Source: SZUA-365 sp034002405
GTDB lineage: Bacteria > Bacteroidota > Ignavibacteria > SZUA-365
DNA: 64,000 bases
Direction of reading: 5' to 3'
NCBI GenBank assembly: GCA_034002405.1
Contig: JAVFAS010000002.1
Coordinates: 62,001-126,000 of the forward strand
Made by a program: the position numbers and the translations under genes
Part shown: positions 24,263 to 32,841 of the stretch, piece after piece
Position numbering within the stretch: the first letter of the stretch is position 1
Layout: every line of letters starts with the position of its first letter
The notes under the pieces: generated by a model
The model's database searches: none
What the model was told of the DNA's origin: nothing
The model's input: only the letters and a program-made list of their open reading frames with translations

Positions 24263-25402
24263 ATGCCGTTGGACGACATCACGACACCAACCCTTCTGCT
24301 CGACGAGGCCGTTTGCCGACGGAACATCGCACGAATGCAGCAGAAAGCGGCACGGCACGCCGTGCTGTTTCGTCCACATTTCAAGACGCATCAGTCCCGC
24401 CGGGTCGCCACATGGTTCCGCGATGCGGGAGTCACCGCCATCACCGTTTCCTCGGTAGGCATGGCACGGTATTTCGCCGACGATGGATGGCACGACATCA
24501 CCATTGCCTTTCCGGTCAATCCGCGCGAAGCGGAACAGATCGATGATCTCGCACGACGCATGTCGCTCGGCGTGCTCATCGAATCTCCGGATGTGGTTGG
24601 GCAGCTCGATCGCCGGCTCGGCGCGGCTGTCGACGCATGGCTCAAAATCGACACGGGGTACGGGCGCACCGGCATCCGCGACGAGAATCACGCATTGTTG
24701 AGGGAGACCGCGCAGGCAGTAGCGGCCTCCACCCATCTGCGGCTGCGCGGCCTGCTCACGCATGGAGGCAACACCTATTCTGCCGCCAACAACGCGGAGG
24801 CCAACGCGCGTTTCGACACGTCGCGTCGGCGAATGCTCGCGGTCGCGGATCTGCTGCGTGCGGACCACACCGGTCTGCGCGTGTCCGTGGGTGATACCCC
24901 CGGATGCACGGCCGCGGAGGATTTCACGGGCATCGACGAAATCCGTCCGGGAAATTTTGTCTTTTTCGATGTCATGCAGTCGCGGCGCGGAAGCTGCCTC
25001 GCCGATGACATTGCCATCGCTCTCGCCTGTCCCGTCGTCGCGCTGCACCCGGAACGGCAGGAAGTGGTTGTGCATGGTGGGGCCGTTCACCTCTCCTGCG
25101 AACGCATCGCCACACCCGGCGCGGATTCGATCTTCGGTCTTGTCGCCATGCCGCGCGCCGATGGCTGGACAGCGCCGATACCCGGGGCAGCCGTCGTCCG
25201 CCTCTCGCAAGAGCATGGTATCGTTCACCTGCCCGCGTCACGGCTGGCCGATCTTCGCGTGGGCGATCTGCTTGCCATTCTCCCCGTGCACTCCTGCCTG
25301 ACCGCGGAATGCGCGCGTGGGTACCGCTGTCTCGACGGAACCACCGCCGACCATTTTGCCGGACGCCCCCACCACACGTGGCGCGCGTCCTCGCAGCGTT
25401 GA
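24263..25402 (+). CDS. D-threonine aldolase / D-serine dehydratase-like PLP enzyme
   Basis: 379 residues. The N-terminal alanine-racemase-like barrel carries the PLP lysine Lys41 in RPHFKTHQ and the KIDTGYGRTGI strand. The C-terminal beta domain has the H-S-C metal site in PVHSCLTAE and GDLLAILP, as in metal-dependent D-threonine aldolase. Such enzymes cleave D-beta-hydroxy amino acids to glycine and an aldehyde, or deaminate D-serine. The ATG at 24263 is the family-like start; upstream in-frame sequence runs into the repeat array. It is first of a plus-strand run with an M19 dipeptidase and a class D beta-lactamase. Confidence 0.87.
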   Translation: MPLDDITTPTLLLDEAVCRRNIARMQQKAARHAVLFRPHFKTHQSRRVATWFRDAGVTAITVSSVGMARYFADDGWHDITIAFPVNPREAEQIDDLARRMSLGVLIESPDVVGQLDRRLGAAVDAWLKIDTGYGRTGIRDENHALLRETAQAVAASTHLRLRGLLTHGGNTYSAANNAEANARFDTSRRRMLAVADLLRADHTGLRVSVGDTPGCTAAEDFTGIDEIRPGNFVFFDVMQSRRGSCLADDIAIALACPVVALHPERQEVVVHGGAVHLSCERIATPGADSIFGLVAMPRADGWTAPIPGAAVVRLSQEHGIVHLPASRLADLRVGDLLAILPVHSCLTAECARGYRCLDGTTADHFAGRPHHTWRASSQR

Positions 25403-25438
25403 TGGATCACGAACATTCTCCCCGGAAGAGCGTCCGAC

Positions 25439-26503
25439 ATGAACAACAGCACCACACACATCCTGTCGCTGATGGACCGCACGCCTGTCGTCGACATGCA
25501 TTCCGATTATGCCATCGAACTCCTCCGACGCGAATCCGCCGGACAGCCGCATGCGCTGCGCGAGGAGCATCTTCCCGCGCTGCGTCAGGGCCGTGTGCGC
25601 ATGGAGGTGCTGACCGTCGGCGGCGATTTTGACATCGACACGCTGCTCGTGTGGGAACCCATGGTCATGGATGGCATTCTCGATACGACCCTCCGGCAGA
25701 TCGAGGAGCAACCGGACTTCCATCTTGTGCGGTCCCGCGGCGAGCTCCCCGCCCGCTTCGCGGAGAAGAATCTTCCACCCACTGACGACCGCTATTTCAT
25801 GCTTGCGCTGGAGGGGATCCGCGGCGTCCGGGACCTTGACGACCTGCGGCGAATGCACGACCGCGGCGTGCGCGCGGTTATCCTCACGCACAATGAACGC
25901 AATCATGCCGCCGACGGCTGTGCCGTCTCCGGGGCGAGCGGTCTGTCCGATTTCGGTCGCGCGGTCCTGCGCGCTCTCGAGGAAATGCACATGCTGCTCG
26001 ACCTCGTCCATCTCTCCGATGCATCGTTTTGGGACGCGCTCGAACGCTGGCCGCATCCGCCCGTGGTGTCCCACAGCAACGCACGCGCCCTCTGTCCGCA
26101 CCGCCGCAACCTGACCGACGACCAGATCCGTGAGATCGGACGTCGTGATGGTGTCATCGGTCTCAACTTCCTCGGGCAGTTCGTCGACCACACACCCGCC
26201 CTGGTGACACCCGATCGACTCGCCGATCACGCCGTGCATATCGCGACGCTCGCAGGTCCCCACTGCCTCGGACTCGGACCGGATTACGCCGATTACTACA
26301 TGGACGCCATGCAGCGCTGGATCGCCCGCGACCAGCTGCCCGCCGATACCATGGACTTCATCACCGGCGCGGAGGATGTCCGCTCCCTGCCCGTATTCAT
26401 CGAGGCCCTCGCCGCGCGCGGCTTCACCGACACCGAACTCGCCGGCATTCTCGGCGGGAACGCCCTGCGCATCTATTCCTCCGTCCTTCCACCACAGGAT
26501 TAA
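25439..26503 (+). CDS. M19 membrane-dipeptidase family metallopeptidase
   Basis: 354 residues, cytoplasmic by sequence (no signal peptide). Zinc ligands follow the renal-dipeptidase pattern: His21-x-Asp23 in DMHSD, Glu in MLALEG, His in LVHLSD and VVSHSNAR, and Asp in LGLGPDY. The family hydrolyses L-Xaa-D-Xaa or other dipeptides and, in some members, the beta-lactam ring of carbapenems. ATG at 25439 follows GGAAGAG. It is 36 bp after the D-threonine-aldolase-like gene and 6 bp before the beta-lactamase gene. Confidence 0.9.
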   Translation: MNNSTTHILSLMDRTPVVDMHSDYAIELLRRESAGQPHALREEHLPALRQGRVRMEVLTVGGDFDIDTLLVWEPMVMDGILDTTLRQIEEQPDFHLVRSRGELPARFAEKNLPPTDDRYFMLALEGIRGVRDLDDLRRMHDRGVRAVILTHNERNHAADGCAVSGASGLSDFGRAVLRALEEMHMLLDLVHLSDASFWDALERWPHPPVVSHSNARALCPHRRNLTDDQIREIGRRDGVIGLNFLGQFVDHTPALVTPDRLADHAVHIATLAGPHCLGLGPDYADYYMDAMQRWIARDQLPADTMDFITGAEDVRSLPVFIEALAARGFTDTELAGILGGNALRIYSSVLPPQD

Positions 26504-26509
26504 CGGATC

Positions 26510-27289
26510 ATGATATCATATATTCTTCTTCTCGCCGCGTTTCTGCTCCCGTCTCCCGTCACGGACGAGGATCCTCAGCGGCATTTCCGCGCCGCGGGTG
26601 TGACGGGTTCATTCCTCCTCCGCGAGATCGATGGCGCCCACCTCCTGCGAATCGATCCGGAGCGTTGCGCCCGACGCTTCACGCCCGCGTCGACATTCAA
26701 GCTGCTCAACTCGCTCGTCGCCCTCGAATCCGGTGCGGTCCGAAGCCTTGACGATACCATCCAATGGGACGGCACGAAGCATTTCATCGCGTCATGGAAC
26801 CAGGATCAATGCATGCGCGACGCCTTCCAGCGATCCTGCGTCTGGTTCTATCAGGAGCTCGCCCGCCGGGTCGGGGAGACCCGCATGCGCGCGGCGGTGC
26901 GCGGGGCGTCGTACGGAAACCAGGACATCGGTGGCGGCATCGACCGCTTCTGGCTCGACGGCGCGCTTCGGATTTCGCCGGACGAGCAGGCGGAATTTCT
27001 GACGAAACTGTGGAAGAACGCCCTGCCGTTCTCCTCCGAGCACCAGCACACGGTCAAGGATCTCATGTTGCTCGAGCGTACCACGGAATACACCTTGCGC
27101 GGCAAGACGGGAACAGCGCTCCGCGGGGATACCGTCATCGGATGGATCGTGGGCTATGTCGAACGCGGGGAGCGGACGTATGTGTACGTCTTGAACGTCG
27201 AGCATCCCGAGTCGGAGGATCTGGGCGCGATGCGTGACGCACGCTTCGAACTGTTGCGCGTCCTGCTCCGCGAGCAGGAACTCCTGTAA
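26510..27289 (+). CDS. class D (OXA-type) beta-lactamase homologue
   Basis: 259 residues. A short signal peptide (about 1-18) leads to a serine beta-lactamase domain with the class D motifs in order: Ser61-T-F-Lys64, Ser109-C-Val111, Tyr135-Gly-Asn137, Trp148, and Lys199-Thr-Gly201 followed by GWIVGY. Class D enzymes acylate on the STFK serine, and the lysine is carboxylated. All catalytic positions are present, so hydrolysis of penicillins is plausible, but spectrum cannot be read from sequence. No mobile element is nearby, so it appears to be a resident chromosomal gene. It starts 6 bp after the dipeptidase. Confidence 0.92.
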   Translation: MISYILLLAAFLLPSPVTDEDPQRHFRAAGVTGSFLLREIDGAHLLRIDPERCARRFTPASTFKLLNSLVALESGAVRSLDDTIQWDGTKHFIASWNQDQCMRDAFQRSCVWFYQELARRVGETRMRAAVRGASYGNQDIGGGIDRFWLDGALRISPDEQAEFLTKLWKNALPFSSEHQHTVKDLMLLERTTEYTLRGKTGTALRGDTVIGWIVGYVERGERTYVYVLNVEHPESEDLGAMRDARFELLRVLLREQELL

Positions 27290-27345
27290 CGGTAAAGGAA
27301 CCCCTGTGACGGCAACGGAACTCCGGTGACGGCAAAGGAACCCGG
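27277..27345. repeat. 20-bp imperfect tandem repeat (3.4 copies) at the beta-lactamase stop
   Basis: Units of the form GGAACTCCTGTAACGGTAAA start at 27277, 27297 and 27317 with a partial copy at 27337. The first unit overlaps the last codons and stop of the beta-lactamase gene. Confidence 0.85.
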
Positions 27346-27406
27346 AGTGCACCTCCGCCTGTTGTGCTGATACGATTTTTCTTGCACGCACACGGAGTTC
27401 ACATAC

Positions 27407-27796
27407 ATGGTCGCACGTTCCATCGGTCTTGGCGCATTGCTCATCATCCTCGGCGCGGTCGGGTATCTCGCATCGGGTGCCGAAAGCGTCACCGCCCTGA
27501 TCCCCGCATTCTTCGGTATTCCCATCCTCATCCTTGGGTTGCTCGGCCGCAAGGAACACCTGCGCAAGCACATGATGCATGCCGTCGCCGCGCTGGCGCT
27601 CCTCGGATTCGCCGGTTCGGTCCGTGGACTCGGCGCACTCATGAGCATGCTGGGTGGCCATGATGTGCCGCGCCCGCTCGCAACGATCATGCAGAGCCTG
27701 ATGGCCCTGTTCACGTTCGCGTTCGTCCTGTTCGCAATCAAATCATTCATCGACGCACGGCGTCAGCGCGTGAGTCCGCGTCCGCAGGAGCCCTGA
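27407..27796 (+). CDS. small membrane protein of unknown function
   Basis: 129 residues with four hydrophobic segments (about 5-25, 30-47, 58-80, 88-112) and a basic C-terminal tail. I do not recognise a named family. GGAG precedes the ATG. It is 5 bp upstream of the DUF309 gene and probably cotranscribed with it; there may be read-through from the beta-lactamase gene across the 20-bp repeat. Confidence 0.75.
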   Translation: MVARSIGLGALLIILGAVGYLASGAESVTALIPAFFGIPILILGLLGRKEHLRKHMMHAVAALALLGFAGSVRGLGALMSMLGGHDVPRPLATIMQSLMALFTFAFVLFAIKSFIDARRQRVSPRPQEP

Positions 27797-27801
27797 CGCC
27801 G

Positions 27802-28212
27802 ATGCCGCCGCGCAAGCGCGAGACCGGGGAAATCCGCGGCGTGATGGAGCCCCGGCTAGACGCCGCGCAGCGATCGCATTATCTGCGCGGCATCGCGCTG
27901 TTCAACGAGGGACGGTTCTGGCATGCCCACGAATCATGGGAGGCCGCCTGGTTGCCCATGGGTGACGGGCCGGAAGATGACGGCGAGATTTTTCTCCGGG
28001 CGCTGATACAGCTCGCGTCGGGACTGCATCTCCGGCGCCGTGGCAGATATGCGGGCGCACGCAGCCAGCTTGCCAAGGCCACGGCGAAATTCGCCGTCCT
28101 GCCCCCGCGCTACCTGGGGCTGGACGTCGTCGCGCTGCGCGTGTTCTCCCGCCACCAGCTTGTGCAGTTCCAGCAGGATTTTACGTGCCGTCTCCGACTT
28201 CGTGAAGAGTGA
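27802..28212 (+). CDS. DUF309 family protein
   Basis: 136 residues. The all-helical DUF309 signature is clear: RGIALFNEGRFWHAHESWE followed by ALIQLASGLHLRRRGRYAGA. The H-x-x-x-E-x-x-W motif marks the family, whose function is unknown. Start is ATG at 27802 or 27844 (the second begins MEPRL). The last 32 bp overlap the convergent kinase gene. Confidence 0.83.
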   Translation: MPPRKRETGEIRGVMEPRLDAAQRSHYLRGIALFNEGRFWHAHESWEAAWLPMGDGPEDDGEIFLRALIQLASGLHLRRRGRYAGARSQLAKATAKFAVLPPRYLGLDVVALRVFSRHQLVQFQQDFTCRLRLREE

Positions 28213-30859
28213 AGCTGAAACGGCTTCCCTTCCCGTTCTCCGACACCACCCCGACCGCCCCACCCTGCTTCTCGATAATGCGCTTGACAATCGACAGACC
28301 AAGTCCCTGTCCCTCGATCTTCGCCTGCGACAGGCGGGTGAAGGGGATGAACAAATCTCCGAGCCGTTCGGCGGGGATTCCCTCGCCGTCGTCGGTGACG
28401 GAATATCGGATCATCCCATCCGATTCCCGTTCCGCCGTGAGCACGACATGGCAGCCGTGCCCGGCGTGTTTGATCGCATTCCCGATATAATTTATCCAGA
28501 CCTCCTCGATCCAGGGCGCATAGCCACGGGGATGGAACCACTGATCCGGAAGCGTGATGCCGATGTGATTGTCCTTGATGGATTTTTCAAGACGCCGCAG
28601 CGCTTCCGACACGATGTGTGCCATGTCGAGCGGCGCCATCTCCACGTCTTCCTTCCGCGCGCTTGCGAGCAGGAGGAGTGAATTGATGATCGAAATCATC
28701 TTCCTTCCATTGAAGATGATGCTTTCCATGTAGTCGTGGAGTTCTTCCCGTCCGAAATCCGCTCCGTCAAACTGTGCCATTTCCGCGTAGCCGAGGATCA
28801 GGCTGAGCGGATTTTTCAGATCGTGCGCGACGCTATGGGTGAAGGTGTCCAACTCTTCGTTGCGTTCGCTGAGTTCCTCGTTTTGCACGGCGAGCAGTGC
28901 GTTGTTCGCTTCGAGGGTTTTTTCGGCAAGGGCGATATCGGTGATGTCCCGGGTGATCGTCCCGATCAATGTTTCGAAGGATGAGCGCACGCGAAAGCTG
29001 ACCATTTCGAGGTAGCGGCGCGAACCATCCGCATGGTGAATCCAGCGCGGAACGAGGCGGTCGAGCCACGGTGCGCTGTCGCTCGCGAGAAACTCGTCGA
29101 TCATCGCCCGGTACGCCGTGACGGTCTCGGCGCTGCGTTCTTCCGCCGGAGTGATGCGCGACTGGATATCCCAGAAGCTCTGTCCAAGGGCGTCTTCGCG
29201 GCGAATGCCGGTGATGCGTTCGAGGGCGGGATTCCATTCGATGAATCGGCCGCTGCTGTCGACCAGGGAAATGCCGTCGGTGGCGTTCTCGATGGTGCCC
29301 CGGAATTTTTCCTGTTCCCGCTGGAGAAATTCCTTCATCCGCAGTTCCTCGGTCACGTCATGCCCGAAGACCGCCACGAGCACCCGTGTTCCCCGGTCGT
29401 CGAACACCGGAGTGCCGCGCACGACAACCTGCCGCGCACCGAAATCGGCCGTGTATTCGTAGACCTCGTTGGTGGTGCACAGCGCGTGCAAGCGCGCGAG
29501 TTTCTCGGGAGGATAATCCGGTGGCGTGAAATCGAAGAGCGTCCGACCCTGCACGTCCTCGGGATTGTGTCCCAGCAATGCCGAGACGGATGGCCCCGCG
29601 GCGAGAATGGTTCCATCCGGGGAGAGCAGGAATGCATAATCATGCGAAGCGGTGATCAGCGCGTCGAGCGTATGCCGGGCCAGCATTTCCGATTTCCGGG
29701 CCTCTTTCTCTTTCGTGATGTCGCTGACCGCGCCGAGCAGCATGGTGATGCGATTGCTTCGCGGGTCGCGCAGGGGACGCAGCCGATCCCGCAGCCAGCG
29801 CACGGTGCCGTCCTTGCGGCGGATCCGATAGTCGAAATCCATCGATCCCTTCTCAAGTGCCGCGTGGAATTTCTCCGGTGCGGGAACATCGGCGGGGTCC
29901 ACGATCCGCCACCAGGCATTGCTCTGCCCGAGCACTTCCTCGGCGCGATAGCCGGTGATCCGCTCGAATGCACCTTCGACCCATTGCGTGACGATCGCGC
30001 CGTCGTCACCCACCGCCGCCGCGTACACATAATCCGTGGTCAGTTCAGCGAGCGTACGAAAGCGGCGCTCGTTCTCGGCGAGGTCACGGCTGTCGTTGTG
30101 CTGCTGCGTCACGTCGTTTCCGACGAACATGCCACCGACAACCTCACCGTCGGCACCGCGGATGAGACTGGCATTCCACGAAAGCACCCGTACATCACCC
30201 GATGCCGTGCGAATTTCGGTTTCCATGTCCCGTGCGGTGGATTCACGGTTCAACAGTTGTTCGAAGCGCCGGCGCTCGCGTTCCCGGTACTCCTGGTCGG
30301 GATAGAGGATTTCCCAGCGCTGGGGGTTCGAGAGCATCGCCTGGGCGGGATACCCCGAGATCTTCTCCGCGCCCGTGTTCCAGAGAATGGTGTTGCCGGC
30401 ATGATCCATGGCCTCGACCCACACATTCGCCTCGAGCAGCAGATTCTCGTAAAACAGCTTCTGCTCCCGCAGGTCGCGTTCATGCCGTTTGCGTTCGATG
30501 GCGTGGAGCAGCGTGCGGGCCAGCATGGTGGGACTGACTTCATCCATGGCGAGATAATCTTGCGCACCCTTGTTCACCGCTTCGCGCGTGACATCGAGAC
30601 CCGCGGAATCGGCGAGCAGGATCATCGGCACCGCGGGCAAGTGGCTGCGCATCGCGACGAAGGTGTCCAACCCGTTGCTGTCGGGGAGAAACAGGTTCAA
30701 CAGCACCGCATCGACACGAGCACCGACCGGACACGCCAAAGCGTCCGCCAGACGCTGCACATGTGTCACACTGCAGGAGACCGGCCCCTGTCGGAGCGCC
30801 TCCTGGATCAGTTCGGCATCCGATCTGCGATGTTCGACGAGGAGGACCTGATAGGTCAT
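28181..30859 (-). CDS. PAS-rich histidine kinase with a degenerate N-terminal receiver
   Basis: 892 residues. The receiver-like domain (1-120) has lost its chemistry: the acidic pair reads EH, the phospho-acceptor position reads Asn in VLLNLFLPD, and the conserved Lys region reads YLAMDE. Four PAS/PAC units follow (about 135-255, 270-395, 405-520, 525-655), then HisKA with H-box VAHDLKNP and HATPase with DDGEGIP. There are no membrane segments. It is a paralogue of the kinase at 11633-14884, whose receiver is intact. The ATG at 30859 opens the receiver domain. TTATTATTCC just upstream (about 30920) may be the promoter. Confidence 0.88.
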   Translation of the reverse strand: MTYQVLLVEHRRSDAELIQEALRQGPVSCSVTHVQRLADALACPVGARVDAVLLNLFLPDSNGLDTFVAMRSHLPAVPMILLADSAGLDVTREAVNKGAQDYLAMDEVSPTMLARTLLHAIERKRHERDLREQKLFYENLLLEANVWVEAMDHAGNTILWNTGAEKISGYPAQAMLSNPQRWEILYPDQEYRERERRRFEQLLNRESTARDMETEIRTASGDVRVLSWNASLIRGADGEVVGGMFVGNDVTQQHNDSRDLAENERRFRTLAELTTDYVYAAAVGDDGAIVTQWVEGAFERITGYRAEEVLGQSNAWWRIVDPADVPAPEKFHAALEKGSMDFDYRIRRKDGTVRWLRDRLRPLRDPRSNRITMLLGAVSDITKEKEARKSEMLARHTLDALITASHDYAFLLSPDGTILAAGPSVSALLGHNPEDVQGRTLFDFTPPDYPPEKLARLHALCTTNEVYEYTADFGARQVVVRGTPVFDDRGTRVLVAVFGHDVTEELRMKEFLQREQEKFRGTIENATDGISLVDSSGRFIEWNPALERITGIRREDALGQSFWDIQSRITPAEERSAETVTAYRAMIDEFLASDSAPWLDRLVPRWIHHADGSRRYLEMVSFRVRSSFETLIGTITRDITDIALAEKTLEANNALLAVQNEELSERNEELDTFTHSVAHDLKNPLSLILGYAEMAQFDGADFGREELHDYMESIIFNGRKMISIINSLLLLASARKEDVEMAPLDMAHIVSEALRRLEKSIKDNHIGITLPDQWFHPRGYAPWIEEVWINYIGNAIKHAGHGCHVVLTAERESDGMIRYSVTDDGEGIPAERLGDLFIPFTRLSQAKIEGQGLGLSIVKRIIEKQGGAVGVVSENGKGSRFSFTLHEVGDGT

Positions 30860-31000
30860 AGGATGCAGGAAAAAGGGAATACGCGGCTTGTTTCCGCCGA
30901 CATAATACTGGAAAGCCCGGAATAATAAAATCGCGACGGCCATGGTGGGAGGCGGTCGCCCGCGGCACGAATCCTTTCCCGGAAAGGAAAAGATACAAGA

Positions 31001-32611
31001 TTACTGGAGCTGAAACTCGGGGGTATCGGGGCGCCGGGCGTCATGCAGCCGCAGCAGCGCACGCCAGGCGGTCGTGCTGCCACGCACCGCGGCATCCCGG
31101 TAGCGTCGCACGGCCCTCCCGACATCCACATCATGGCCGATCCCGCGTTCGATGCTCCCGGCGATGGCGACGGCCGCGAGCAGCGATCCCTGACGCGCGC
31201 CGTGGTCGAGTGTGGTAAGTGCCTCCGCGCGTGCGCCCCGGGCTTCGTCACGAAAGAGCCGGGAGGCGGCGAGGCGCAGGCGCGCCTCGAGGGACCCCAG
31301 TCGCGCGGCCTGTTCCCAGGCGGTCTCCGCCGCGTCGGTGTCGACCGCGCCCCAGCGCCCGGACGCCCATCCGATCCCGAGCTGGGTGAGCGCGCCGGCG
31401 GATTGTCGCGCGGCCGCGCGCTCGAGCAGTTCACGCGCCTGCGCGTCCGTCACGCGTGTCTCGATGTTCATGAATTTCAGGCAGGCAAGAAGGTATTGCG
31501 CGCGCGCGTCCCCGTTCCATGCGCGCGGGAACAGATCCGGGGACAATCCACCGTCGCGAAGTAGTTCGACCAGACACCCGGGGGCGCGGGCCGACTCGAG
31601 AAACACCGCGGAGGCGAGCATCTCCGCCGCCCACCAGACATCGCGTGGCACGTGGCGTCCTTCGACACGCAGTCGCGCCGCGAGCACCATCGCTTCCGGA
31701 TTGGTCCATCGCGCCATCGAATCGAGCATGGCGATGGCGCCGGGATCGGGATCCGTACCGAGAAGTGTCGACAGGGTGAGCGAATCCATGGCGCTGAAAT
31801 CACGGGAGGCAAGGAGTTCCTCGAGCAGCACGCCCGTTTCGACGGCCTCCGTTTTCCGCGTGCGCGTGAAGTCGAGCAGCACCGGCGCCCACGCCGCCAG
31901 CACGGGATCGCTTCCTCCGGCCGCGGGGCCCGCTCCCGCCGTCGAAGGATCCGCGGTTGTCGCTCGCGGATCCGCGGTGTCGGTGGAAGGGAGGGAATCC
32001 TTCTCCGCGGGGATGACGCCACGCGCCACCAGTTCCCGTTTCGCCTTCACCGCGGGCGGGTAGTCCGCCGCGGCGGCACGGGAAATCCACACAGCGGCGC
32101 TGTCCCAGTTTCGCGGCAGAACCAGATCGTCGGTAAAGAAAATTCCCGTCAGATGCTGCGCCTCGCTCATGCCGCGCTCCGCCGCGGCCCGGAAATATCG
32201 GTAGGCGATGAAGGGATTCCAGTCGACACCGTGTCCGTAGAGATACAGCAGTCCATAATTGTACATCGCGGGGGTCAGCCGTTGCACGGCGGCGCGCCCG
32301 ATCCACTCGGCGGCGCGTGTGGTGTCGGGTGCGATCCCCTTCCCGGTCAGCAGACGCACGCCCAATTCATGTTGCGCGAGCGGATCGCCGGCCGCCGCGT
32401 CGCGCTCGAGCAGGAACACATTGATCTGTTCACGAAGTCCCTCGCCCGCGCGACCATCCTGGCGCGACGGCCGCTCGCGGTAGCCGCGGTACACCGGAGA
32501 ATCCGGATAGACCTGCGCCGTCATCACCGCTGGAAGGATCGACAGCAGCAACAGGAGGACACAATGCCTCCGCGAGATCCGACGGAATTGGCGGGACGGA
32601 ATCAGAATCAT
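31001..32611 (-). CDS. secreted Sel1-repeat (TPR-like) protein
   Basis: 536 residues. A signal peptide covers about 1-33. Sel1-like repeats appear at about 55-160 (HELGVRLLTGKG, YNYGLLYLYGHGVDW, AAAERGMSEAQ) and again in the C-terminal half (QLGIGWASGRWG, ARLGSLEARLRLA). A Thr/Ala/Pro-rich linker separates them near 220. Sel1 repeats are helical protein-interaction scaffolds, so a periplasmic adaptor role is likely. It is divergent from UPF0182 over 230 bp in which I see no strong promoter besides TAGATTG near 32803. Confidence 0.82.
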   Translation of the reverse strand: MILIPSRQFRRISRRHCVLLLLLSILPAVMTAQVYPDSPVYRGYRERPSRQDGRAGEGLREQINVFLLERDAAAGDPLAQHELGVRLLTGKGIAPDTTRAAEWIGRAAVQRLTPAMYNYGLLYLYGHGVDWNPFIAYRYFRAAAERGMSEAQHLTGIFFTDDLVLPRNWDSAAVWISRAAAADYPPAVKAKRELVARGVIPAEKDSLPSTDTADPRATTADPSTAGAGPAAGGSDPVLAAWAPVLLDFTRTRKTEAVETGVLLEELLASRDFSAMDSLTLSTLLGTDPDPGAIAMLDSMARWTNPEAMVLAARLRVEGRHVPRDVWWAAEMLASAVFLESARAPGCLVELLRDGGLSPDLFPRAWNGDARAQYLLACLKFMNIETRVTDAQARELLERAAARQSAGALTQLGIGWASGRWGAVDTDAAETAWEQAARLGSLEARLRLAASRLFRDEARGARAEALTTLDHGARQGSLLAAVAIAGSIERGIGHDVDVGRAVRRYRDAAVRGSTTAWRALLRLHDARRPDTPEFQLQ

Positions 32612-32841
32612 TGCGGTATTCTACTGGACTGCCGCATCAGAAGCAATGACATTGCACGCCGCATTCGGGTCAGGGAGTCCCGGACCGCCGTACCTCTCGC
32701 GTCGCACTTCGCGCTCATGCCGGTAGCGGCTGCCACGCCCGGCGTCCGACCCGCACGGCGGCTGCGTGCGCGCGAAAAGTTTCATCCTGTCGAAGGGTTT
32801 CTTAGATTGAATGCATGTCCCTCTAACTTCGGAACTCCTTC

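Noticed and set aside
29033..30925. 630-codon open frame on the plus strand opposite the PAS kinase
   Set aside because: Antisense shadow of a well-supported kinase; no ribosome-binding site and no recognisable domain.
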